Assembly: GCA_025201765.1 (NCBI GenBank)
Contig: MU623353.1
Coordinates: 1-64,000, forward strand
Length of the DNA stretch: 64,000 nucleotides
Source of the DNA: Daldinia sp. FL1419
Taxonomy: Eukaryota; Ascomycota; Sordariomycetes; Xylariales; Hypoxylaceae
Reading direction: 5' to 3'
Made by a program: the position numbers and the translations under genes. Shown piece by piece: positions 23,409 to 32,224 of this stretch (positions are counted from its first letter, which is position 1; each line of letters starts with the position of its first letter). Under the pieces are notes generated by a model that made no database searches, was not told where the DNA came from, and was given only the letters and a program-made list of their open reading frames with translations.

Positions 23409-25016
23409 ATGTCAACCTCAGATACTGACGTTTTAATTATAGGAGGGGGGCCGACAGGTGTGACGCTAGCACTGGAGTTGGCCGTCCATCGAATTCCATT
23501 CCGCATTGTTGACAAGGAACTACAAAGATCAGATAAGTCTAGAGCTCTAGGTATTCAACCACGCACCTTAGAGCTTTTAAATAGACACGGCGACGTTCGA
23601 AAACTTGTGGCACAGGGTAATCTAAGTAGCGGAACTACTTTCTACCTCAACGGAAAGAAGGTGGCGGATATCGATATATCCGGTCTTGTGGAAGACTCGG
23701 TATTTCCACTAATCCTCATCATATCCCAATGCGAAACGGAAGCGTTCTTAGACGAATGTCTTGAGAAGCACGGTTTTGCGGTCGAGCAAGGGGTCGAGGC
23801 GACATCTGTATGCCAAGACGACACTGGGGTTACCGTAAAACTAAACCATGAAGATGGTGTTGAAGAAACTGTCCGCGCAAAGTACGTCGTTGGTGCTGAC
23901 GGAGCGCATAGCATCGTTCGACGTTCTGCAGCGGCTCTTACTTTCCAGGGCGAAGCTTACCCACAAGACTTTGTCCTTTGCGATGCCAGTTTGAGGAACT
24001 CCAAAGTAGCCTGGAACCGGTTTTCTCTCTGTCTGGGCCAAGGGTCTCTTGCTGTATTTCCAATGAAAGATGGTACGTGCCGAATTGTAATGTCCCGCAT
24101 AAACGCCAATGCAGACGTCGAGCCACGTTTGGAGGACTTTCAAGAAATGTTAAATCGACTTCATCCAGATGCTGGCGAATTGTACAGCCCTACATGGATT
24201 ACACAGTTCCACCTACATCACAGAGGGGTGAATAGTTACCGTGATGGTCGTCTTTTCGTCGCAGGTGATGCGGCGCATATCCACTCCCCTGCTGGAGCTC
24301 AAGGCATGAACACAGGCATACAAGATTCCATAAACCTCGGATGGAAGTTAGCAGAGGTACTGAAGGGGAAGCGACCAGACTCATTTCTCGACAGTTACGA
24401 CCACGAGCGACGCCCTATCGGGCAACATTTACTCAAAAGTTCAGATAAGATATTCACTTGGGGCTGTTCGTCGAACCTCTTTTTCATCACTTTCCGTAAT
24501 ATACTGTTCACTTGGGCTTTACCGTGGATTGTTAGCAGTAGGGACCGTCGTGCCAACATATTCAGGTTCATATCCGAACTTGGTATTAGCTATAGAAATA
24601 GTTCGGTAGTGGGTACGGCACCAGGATACTCGAGGTCGGTGATGGGAGGCGATCGTGCTCCAGATAGAATTATTAGGAGCACGGGAAAAGAAAGGCAATT
24701 TTTAGGACTCATTACTCCGGATACGCACCATTTAGTATTATTTTCGGGGGTGGATAACGACGTCGTTACCGCACAAGCCATGTCTGAATTACACCCTCAT
24801 CTAATTAATAACCACTTGGAAGAAGCCAAGGTGCACTGGGTCTTCCACGAAGCATATGATGGAACTGATGATTCTAGGCATATCGATGTTGGAAATTATT
24901 TACATAGAGAGTTCGGCTTTTCTGGGCCTTCTTATGTCTATATCCGGCCAGATGGTCATATAGAGCATATAGGGCCCCTATCAGAGTTCAAGTCGCTCTT
25001 AGAATGGCTAGGATGA
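23409..25016 (+). CDS. FAD-dependent aromatic-ring monooxygenase (class A flavoprotein)
   Basis: An intronless gene of 535 residues. It has the ADP-binding Rossmann motif DVLIIGGGPTGVTLALELA at the extreme N-terminus, the DG motif YVVGADGAHSIVRR (about 160-173) and the GD motif RLFVAGDAAHIHSPAGAQGMNTGIQDSINLGWKLAEVL (about 280-317). A thioredoxin-like C-terminal domain ends in YVYIRPDGHIEHIG, as in the phenol hydroxylase/PheA-TfdB group. It should use NAD(P)H and O2 to hydroxylate an aromatic or polyketide-like ring. The ATG at 23409 was chosen because GxGxxG normally starts within about 15 residues. It lies 2.2 kb after the peptide precursor on the same strand, so a role in modifying that peptide's Tyr residues is possible but unproven; any independent catabolic role is equally open. 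Confidence 0.9.
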   Translation: MSTSDTDVLIIGGGPTGVTLALELAVHRIPFRIVDKELQRSDKSRALGIQPRTLELLNRHGDVRKLVAQGNLSSGTTFYLNGKKVADIDISGLVEDSVFPLILIISQCETEAFLDECLEKHGFAVEQGVEATSVCQDDTGVTVKLNHEDGVEETVRAKYVVGADGAHSIVRRSAAALTFQGEAYPQDFVLCDASLRNSKVAWNRFSLCLGQGSLAVFPMKDGTCRIVMSRINANADVEPRLEDFQEMLNRLHPDAGELYSPTWITQFHLHHRGVNSYRDGRLFVAGDAAHIHSPAGAQGMNTGIQDSINLGWKLAEVLKGKRPDSFLDSYDHERRPIGQHLLKSSDKIFTWGCSSNLFFITFRNILFTWALPWIVSSRDRRANIFRFISELGISYRNSSVVGTAPGYSRSVMGGDRAPDRIIRSTGKERQFLGLITPDTHHLVLFSGVDNDVVTAQAMSELHPHLINNHLEEAKVHWVFHEAYDGTDDSRHIDVGNYLHREFGFSGPSYVYIRPDGHIEHIGPLSEFKSLLEWLG

Positions 25017-25422
25017 AGTTGGATAGCTGGAGTGCATTGTATATTGTTCAAGTCCGTACGTCGGGTACCCGGTCTTGGTCCAAATCGATTATACCCAAGA
25101 GCAAGTCGCCATGAATTTCTCCCAAAGGAAAGATACCAAAAGAGACGGGTAACCCCCCCTTTTTATCCTATGTTACCATTCGTCAACTGTACGATTAAGG
25201 TGAACCCGTTTCGATATAAACCCCCCTTACCCCTGTATCCTTTAGGATGATCCCTGTTCGGCAAACGACCTGGTCCATGAAACATCTCCGCAAATTAATT
25301 CATCCGCTCGTAGATTAAATTCGGGATCCTAGATTCTGCTCCACGCTACCAGAGCGTTGGAACAACTCTATTTTGGTTAAGCCCTTAGGACGCAATAAAA
25401 GGTTTTATACAACAGGGATATA

Positions 25423-26336
25423 ATGGCTAACACGAGACGCAAATCCGTGCTCATCACGGGTTGTAGTGAGGGTGGTATCGGTGCCGCTTTAGCATTAGAG
25501 TTCCACGCTCGAGGGTGTCAGGTCTTTGCAACGGCCCGCGATGTAAGCAAGATGCGATCGCTATCCGAAAAGGAGATCGAAACTCTCGAACTAGACGTCG
25601 ACTCGGACGAATCTATCGCTGCTGCTTCCGCTGCCGTTCAAAAGGCTACCGACGGGTCGCTCGATTACCTTATTAACAACGCTGGCATCAACCACGTCAT
25701 GCCCTTCGCCGACTCCAAGGTTGAAGACCTCAGACGTGTTATCAATACTAACATCGTGGGGGTGCTAGCCGTCACGCATGCTTTCCTCCCGCTACTTATC
25801 AGATCCCAAGGCACGGTAGCGACCTTCGGAAGCGTCAACGAGGTTTTCTGCCCACCGTACCAAGTTGCCTACAGCGCGTCCAAAGCGGCCGTGCACGCCA
25901 TCTCGCGGACCCTTCGTGTGGAACTGGCCCCGCTAGGCGTCAAGTTCGTTACGCTTATGACGGGCAGCGTAAAGTCAAAATTGTTCGAAAATGCGCCGAC
26001 GAAGCTTCCCGAACACAGTCTGTACCGTGCTGCGGTGGGCAATATAGAGAATCGAGAATTCTTGAAGAGGGCGCCGTTCATGGACACCGACGTGTTCGCG
26101 AAACAGGTGGTGAACGATTTGCTCAAGCCGAAGCCGAAGTTGAATATATGGCACGGCGGCATGACGACGCTTGCTTGGATTTTGACCTGGTTTGGATGGG
26201 AGGGTATACTAGTAAGTTTTTTTTTGTTTTTTTTTTTTTTTTTTGAAGGCAGCGTGGTTGAAGTTCGACGGCTAATGTTGCATCGTAGGATTCTACTCTG
26301 ATAAATGGCAATGGGCTGGATATGGTGCACCGATGA
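25423..26336 (+). CDS. short-chain dehydrogenase/reductase (AYR1-like)
   Basis: Two exons (25423-26211 and 26289-26336) give 278 residues. Seen features are the cofactor motif VLITGCSEGGIGAALA (about 9-24), NNAGI (about 87-91), the catalytic Ser in FGSVNE, YSASKAA (Tyr/Lys of YxxxK, about 150-156) and a hydrophobic C-terminus (TTLAWILTWFGW). The pattern resembles NADPH-dependent 1-acyldihydroxyacetone-phosphate reductase (yeast Ayr1) and its many fungal paralogues; the real substrate is unknown. The intron contains a long T run. Reading through it gives a spurious Phe-rich tail, while splicing gives DSTLINGNGLDMVHR. It lies 406 bases after the monooxygenase on the same strand, so the two may be co-expressed. 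Confidence 0.88.
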
Positions 26337-26771
26337 CAATGTTGCCTAGAAATAGCTAAAATAACATGCTGACTTTGAAGCCTGATTTGATGCTCAAGCT
26401 TATGCGAATATATTAGAACGTTGTGCAGCAGGCAGTAAAGCTGCTTTGTGGTAACTATTAACTACCTCCCTAGGTTCCTTCTAAGCCTGGGATGTTCATA
26501 CAATCCTAGCATCGTTGGAGTTCACTGATAACTTGATAGGGATTTGGATCAAAGCTTCTGTTCACATCGATTCTTTATTGCGCATGAGAACAAACGTCTT
26601 CTTAAAAAGAACACTGGGCTTGGAATACACACGATTATCTTGTATGTAAACTCACATTTGTTTATTTTCTAAGATAAATTGCGGCCTAACCTTTAATTTT
26701 GTATCAAATTTACATTCTATTTTCCTCGTACGCATCGATTAAGAAGCATTGGCATAATATCAACATTAATC

Positions 26772-27263
26772 ATGAGTGAGAAGAACGAGTCAGTCCTCCC
26801 CAAAGTCGCGGGTCTCTTAATTTTCCGATATATCGCATCAGGCGACGTGCAATTTCTTCTCGCAAAGCGAAAGGAAACTACCAAGGAGGAGTCTAGATTT
26901 GCGACTACGATACAGACGCATTTAAGAGCAGATGAAGCTCCCCAGCAAGCTATGGAACGAATAGTCAGACAGTCCATTGGGCTCGACGTTAGAGAATACC
27001 TATTACCCAAGGGAACGACGGTCCACGACCACGATGGCTGCACCTACTATACTTATCTAGCTACACCACTACAGAACATCGCCGGTGCCGACATGCGGCT
27101 GGAAGGACACGATGATGTTGAATTTCTTTGGGTTGCACGCAGAGATCTATTAAACCATGGATTGCATCCGAGCTTGGCTGAATATTTTAATCAGTATCTA
27201 AGCAGCCTTATTCCCCCAGACGTGGCTCCTGAAGTCGTGAAAGACTACGTGGTGACGCTATAA
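26772..27263 (+). CDS. Nudix-fold protein with a degenerate Nudix box
   Basis: An intronless gene of 163 residues. KVAGLLIFRYIASGDVQFLLAKR at about residues 10-32 looks like the first strands of a Nudix domain, and VEFLWVARRDLL (about 118-129) like its later strand. The region where the Nudix box (GX5EX7REUXEEXGU) should lie reads HLRADEAPQQAMERIVRQSI and keeps only fragments of it. In particular the metal-binding EE pair is missing, so hydrolase activity is doubtful. ATG at 26772 is the first in frame. It is convergent with the GH43 gene, whose 3' end is 260 bases away. I would call it a Nudix-like hypothetical protein. Confidence 0.65.
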   Translation: MSEKNESVLPKVAGLLIFRYIASGDVQFLLAKRKETTKEESRFATTIQTHLRADEAPQQAMERIVRQSIGLDVREYLLPKGTTVHDHDGCTYYTYLATPLQNIAGADMRLEGHDDVEFLWVARRDLLNHGLHPSLAEYFNQYLSSLIPPDVAPEVVKDYVVTL

Positions 27264-27523
27264 GAAGGGCCTCTGGGTAATCGATGCCTACCCTTAGAAA
27301 AGGTTGACGGGATTCGCATGTCTTGCTAAGACGTATCTAGCGGTGAGATTATCCCGATCGTCGGGGTAGGCAGGCAGATAGTAGTTAATACGAAATACAG
27401 TCGCGAGCATTGAGCTTTATACTAAAGACCTAGGTGTGGACTTGATGTAATATATTTGTTCGCTAACAGTCTCCAAGTCCGTAGTATCCGAGTGAAATAT
27501 ATCTGCAAAGGCCCATTAACACT

Positions 27524-29074
27524 CTAAGGTCGTTGAACAGAAACATATCCAATCCTAGCCTCGGCATGTCGAGCCGCAGCGCCGGTTGCACCGCTCTTGA
27601 ACGACTCATCGGTAGCACTGATCTTGGGGTTTTCCAAGTCATCTAGGTATACATTAATGTCGCTACCGACGGCCGTCACTCTAATCCGATATTCCGTTCC
27701 AAAAGGTATCCGAAAGACCTCTTCGCCTAGCAATGTCCATACTCCGCTATCCACCTTCTCCAGGATAAGTTTGCCGGTCGGCGAAATGCCTGCATAGTAT
27801 CCCTTAAACTCCTCAGACTCGGTCGAAAGATCTGAAGCCCGGAACACGAGACCGGCATCACCCACTCCGTTGGTGATCGCGATAGTTGCTTCATACACTA
27901 AGTCCGTGAAATTCGTATCCAAAAAGGCTTTCGCATCGTCCGCACTGCTCACGGTAAGTCGCTCATCTGCCACGAACCAATCCCCACTGTATGCTGTCCA
28001 GCCGTACATTTCTCCATCGGCGAAGTTATCCTTGACGAGCATTTTGACTGGCTCGATCGTTCCGTCGTCGTTGAAGTACATCCGGTCGTACGCGAGAACA
28101 CGGTGATTACCATCCGTCTCGCTTAGGGGGCGTCGATGGTACACAATGTACCATATATCTGTGTCTGGGACGTGGATGACGCCGTTGTGTCCACTGCCCT
28201 TGGCCACTGCGCTGTCCTGCTGCAGGATTTTGGCTACCCGGTTGAAGGGACCCAAAGGCGAGTCGGACATGGCATACGAAACGGAGTAGTCCGGACCTGT
28301 CCAGCTGCCTTCAGACCACATGAAATAATATATTCCATTGCGCTTAATCATTTGAGAACCCTCTACGTAATTCTCAGGAGTAATCTCCCTATATTGCGTA
28401 TCATCGTCGAAAGTCCCGATGGAAATCATGTCCTCGTTAAGTTTGGCCACATTCGCACGCGAGTGGCCTCCGTAGTAAATATAAGCCTGTCCATCAACGT
28501 CGTCTATGAAGACGTCTTGGTCGATCGGCTGCGCTCCGTTATGGTATTCTCCGATGAGCGGCTTTCCGATAGCGTCGACGTACGGACCCTCAGGAAAGTC
28601 TGAGACGGCCACTCCTATTCCTCCGAGCTTCCCCTGCTCGGGTTCGCCTTCTTTGATGTCGTTGGCACCGAAATATAGATAATATTTGCCGTTCCGGAAG
28701 ATTGGCGCCGGAGCCCACACGGCCCCATTCGCCCAGGTTACATCTGCGATTCTTAGGATGTTGGGATGTTTTGTCCAACGCACTAGATCTGGACTGGAAA
28801 AGGCGTCGAGATAGGTCTGTTCCCCGTATTCTAATGAGACCGTCGGAAAAACCCAATAGCGACCGTCGTATATTTCAGTATCTGGATCGGCATACCAGCC
28901 TTCTACAAAAGGGTTACCCGCTTCCGATGTGGTGTAGTCCGGAACAAGCCGCCTAGCAGGTATCGGTGATGTATTTACCGATTCTACCATTGCGAGGGCT
29001 ATGGTTAGACAAGTGGGAAGGACATTAAGACAAATGCCAGCCACCGAGTAAACAGGGGAGAAGAGAGACGCCAT
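27524..29074 (-). CDS. secreted glycoside hydrolase family 43 protein
   Basis: An intronless gene of 516 residues. A hydrophobic leader (about 5-28) suggests secretion. The five-bladed propeller domain shows the three expected carboxylates: Asp base in WYADPDTEIYDGRYWVF (about 61), Asp modulator in PIDQDVFIDD (about 185) and Glu acid in NYVEGSQMI (about 236). A C-terminal beta-sandwich domain (about 345-516, DNFADGEMYGWTAYSGDW...ISATDESFKSGATG) resembles a carbohydrate-binding (LamG/CBM66-like) module. Family members act as arabinofuranosidases, xylosidases or galactanases on plant cell-wall hemicellulose or pectin; the exact specificity cannot be read here. Confidence 0.92.
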   Translation of the reverse strand: MASLFSPVYSVAGICLNVLPTCLTIALAMVESVNTSPIPARRLVPDYTTSEAGNPFVEGWYADPDTEIYDGRYWVFPTVSLEYGEQTYLDAFSSPDLVRWTKHPNILRIADVTWANGAVWAPAPIFRNGKYYLYFGANDIKEGEPEQGKLGGIGVAVSDFPEGPYVDAIGKPLIGEYHNGAQPIDQDVFIDDVDGQAYIYYGGHSRANVAKLNEDMISIGTFDDDTQYREITPENYVEGSQMIKRNGIYYFMWSEGSWTGPDYSVSYAMSDSPLGPFNRVAKILQQDSAVAKGSGHNGVIHVPDTDIWYIVYHRRPLSETDGNHRVLAYDRMYFNDDGTIEPVKMLVKDNFADGEMYGWTAYSGDWFVADERLTVSSADDAKAFLDTNFTDLVYEATIAITNGVGDAGLVFRASDLSTESEEFKGYYAGISPTGKLILEKVDSGVWTLLGEEVFRIPFGTEYRIRVTAVGSDINVYLDDLENPKISATDESFKSGATGAAARHAEARIGYVSVQRP

Positions 29075-30587
29075 AAGTGGCGGGTGTATTAAGATTAATT
29101 AAGAATGTTTAGGTACTTGACGCCTGTGCGGGGGGCCAGGATCTATGAGCTCTGCTAGCTACCTCGGGGTATGTTAGTCGCCAAGGGAAGAAAGCAAGTC
29201 GATCATGTCGTAGGGATAGGCGAGTAGAAAATTTAAAGATATTCCAACTACTAAGAACGGAATGGAACACATATTTAAGCACGGGGGACGTAGCTATTTG
29301 TACTATGAAGACTTCAAGTGCACAGATACATCAATAAATACGCCAAGCTTATCACAGGCACGCGGATACTCGATGCTCCAAGGTTGTCTTAGCTACCAGC
29401 CGGTAGACAAAGTGACTTTGAAGCAAGGAAACTCAGTAGATATGGGATTGGCCGGAACCTTTATCAGCCATGCCATCAGACTCGAGATAGGCGGGTGAGT
29501 CAAAGAGCACGGTTAGATGTTTAACCTTCCTCATGGGGAAACACGGCTATGGTGAAGCATGCTACTGTACTATCGCCGAACTCAGGTAGCCTAAGCCTTA
29601 GGAGGTAGCTTGCCTGGCGGGGTGCTATGAGGCGTGATGCATGTATGTTCCCCTCCAAGTATGGCGCGTTACTCGATTTCAACGCACAAAGCAAGGCGAA
29701 TAATACTCAAAAGGTCTTAGGAATACACGGAAGATGCATTATAATAGTGCCTTATCTTAAGATAGCTTCTTCGGGTTGTCGGATATGCCAAGCTTAGATA
29801 TTCCTTTTTAGATAGTTAAACGAACTAGTATAAAACTCCCTTACTTCCAACTTTCGCCGTGTACTGTGATGCAGATAAGTAAATCAGTAAGGAATCAAAT
29901 ATTGAGACTTTTTTGATACCTCGAAGGAAATCTTATTTATGATTCGACGAAACGCGGCTATGAGGTACCTAGGTATATAGTAACTACCTACACTACTAAC
30001 TAAGGTTAGGTACCTAGGTCTTATTAGTATCCGTCGCATACTTTACTCTTCCCAACTCTATACTTTGAAATCAATAATAACCAATCCCGATTCTGATTTA
30101 CGTTCTACCTCCAACCAAATAATAGTAGTGGTATAATTGGCCAGTTCAACCTTATATCGTCCTAACCTAATACCTAGGTAGTTTTACACTTTCAACTTTC
30201 AAAAGATGGTTTTTTCGTAACATACAAGTCAAAAGTTACCAATTAGCCCCAATCCCACCGCCGCAGCACTCCCTTTCCTTCTTCTCCGTACGGTAATCGT
30301 GCAACATCGGGATTCACACTCCGCGATTCCCAAAAATGGAACCAGTCTACCACGTAAGGAGCCAAAAGCTCAACTCCATGACCGTGAAACGCAATGTTTG
30401 ACCTTTTTTCTTTAATTTTATTTTATTCTACGAGACGGCAGCCTAGGCTTTTTACTGTATTTTGATTATTATTATATATATACAATACAAGTCTTGACTT
30501 CATTCAATGGTGCTCGATCGATGAGCCATGTGATACGAATGACGATACCCGCCGGATAGCAAGTAACCCGGTCGCACCGACGCAACA
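29075..30587. other. gene-free divergent interval (GH43 / O-fucosyltransferase-like)
   Basis: About 1.5 kb containing the promoters of two divergent genes and no supported coding region. The 78-residue open frame at 29262-29498 has no motif or codon support. TAGGTACCTA motifs are at 29963-29975 and 30007-30018. A CACTCC/TTCCTT-rich pyrimidine patch is at 30265-30290. Confidence 0.5.
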
Positions 30588-32051
30588 ATGGTGCTTCGGC
30601 AGCCCAAGACAGCGGCCACCCGTCGGCGTGCTACAGCGCTACTATTTACCTGTTCAATCAGCTTATTTGTGCTATTCGTCTGGAACCACCGCGTCCTGCC
30701 GTCCCCTAACCGAGACACCCCAACCTCGCTCTCTCCACAGCGCCACTCCGCCCCGGCGCTACTCCATCAAGGCCGCTTAGACGAGAACCGCGACAGGGAA
30801 CAGTACACTACTGCAGACCTGTCCAGCGCCCGCGCCCCATTCGTCGCATGGCCGCTAAAGCGCATCTGCGCCGAGACAACCTACGTCCCGGGCCTAACCT
30901 TCCTCTGCGACAACAACAGCGGCGGGCCGGGCAATATCCGGAACTACATCCTAACCTGTCTGCGGTACGCCATCGACGCGGGCGCCTCCGCGCTCGTCCT
31001 CCCGCGCATCCAGGGGCGGTCGCCGGCGAACCCGGCGGACCTGTTCCACGAGTACCACGACTTCGGGTACATGTTCGACGAGGCGCATTTCCGGCGCGCC
31101 ATAGCCGACGCGTGTCCGCGCATCGCCGTATACGCCACCGTGGAAAAAGTCCCTGGCGCACAGGCCAAGGCGGATAGGGAGAATAGGGGTATTGATAAGA
31201 TCGTGGAACGTGTGACGCCGAAGCATTTCGGAGGAAGCCGCGCAGGGTGCGATCAGCGGGATCCGAACCGGCATACCGACCGCTTCGGCGCCGCGTTCCG
31301 AGAATGGCTGCACGCCTCTGCGACAGAGCGCGGTTGGGCGCCGTCCAACGACGTAGACAACCCGCGCCTCGTCCGGTTATCCTGGGGCGTGCTATGGGAC
31401 TGGCCGGTATACCGCGACGGCCCCGAATTCGCGTCCTCCTTCGGCGGGCTTCTCAAGATCCGCAAAGACATACTAAGCGTAGCCGACGCCGTATTATCAT
31501 CGATGCGAACCCTCGCAACCACAACCCGCCGCACCGAAACCGTCCCAGGCCAGCCCTTCCTCGGCATCCACCTGCGCACCGAAGCCGATGCCCTCTCGCG
31601 CTGGCCGTCCTACGAGAACCAGACGAGAGGCTACCTGCGCGAGGCCGCGAGCCAGGGGTACCAGGGTCGCGTCGCGTACATCGCTTCGGGGAACGAGACC
31701 GAAACGCGGAAATTCAGCGCCGAGGCCATGGAGACTTTGCAATTAAGCGTGAGGTCCAAGTACGACTTACTAGACGACCACGATGAGAATCTAGAGAAGC
31801 TCCAGTCGTTTAGCTGGGATCAGCAGGCATTGGTGGATTTCGTAGTGCTGCTCGACTGCGACTACTTCGTCGGAGTAAGCCCGAGCAGTTTTAGTATTAA
31901 TGTCGCGTTAAAAAGACACTTGCGGGACGAGGGTTTGTATACGCGACCGTGGAAAGTTGGGGGACAAGGCGACGGAAGAAGTTGGCTTGTGGGACGTTAC
32001 GATCGGTATTGGGAAGATTGGCTTTTCATGTTTGATGGCATGTGGGCTTAA
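30588..32051 (+). CDS. type II membrane glycosyltransferase, O-fucosyltransferase-like
   Basis: An intronless gene of 487 residues. A short basic cytosolic tail (VLRQPKTAATRRR) is followed by a signal anchor (about 16-32, ALLFTCSISLFVLFVW) and a Pro/Ser-rich stem, as in Golgi enzymes. The lumenal domain has DNNSGGPGNIRNYILTCLRYAIDAGASALVLPRI, PFLGIHLRTEADAL (the HLRxE motif of the GDP-fucose O-fucosyltransferase superfamily) and the late DFVVLLDCDYFVGVSPSSFSINVALKR. Fungal genomes carry several such proteins whose acceptors are unknown. Local GC is much higher than in the flanks, which explains the many long antisense open frames. Confidence 0.82.
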   Translation: MVLRQPKTAATRRRATALLFTCSISLFVLFVWNHRVLPSPNRDTPTSLSPQRHSAPALLHQGRLDENRDREQYTTADLSSARAPFVAWPLKRICAETTYVPGLTFLCDNNSGGPGNIRNYILTCLRYAIDAGASALVLPRIQGRSPANPADLFHEYHDFGYMFDEAHFRRAIADACPRIAVYATVEKVPGAQAKADRENRGIDKIVERVTPKHFGGSRAGCDQRDPNRHTDRFGAAFREWLHASATERGWAPSNDVDNPRLVRLSWGVLWDWPVYRDGPEFASSFGGLLKIRKDILSVADAVLSSMRTLATTTRRTETVPGQPFLGIHLRTEADALSRWPSYENQTRGYLREAASQGYQGRVAYIASGNETETRKFSAEAMETLQLSVRSKYDLLDDHDENLEKLQSFSWDQQALVDFVVLLDCDYFVGVSPSSFSINVALKRHLRDEGLYTRPWKVGGQGDGRSWLVGRYDRYWEDWLFMFDGMWA

Positions 32052-32224
32052 TCAAGGTTAAAATATTGAATATATTGTATATAATATCAAACATATTTCG
32101 ATAATTCTCTTCGTCTCGAGTCTTCTCAAGTTAGTTCTTCGTAGCACGCTACAAGGAAAATTGTGAATACGATGTGATAATATTTCAATCTTTTCATCAT
32201 AGTACGTCCTAATTTCCATCGTCA

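Noticed and set aside
30808..31786. Several long open frames antisense or out of frame within the O-fucosyltransferase-like gene
   Set aside because: The region is GC-rich, so alternative frames stay open. They encode Arg/Pro/Ala-rich sequence with no motif, whereas the sense frame has a signal anchor and family motifs.
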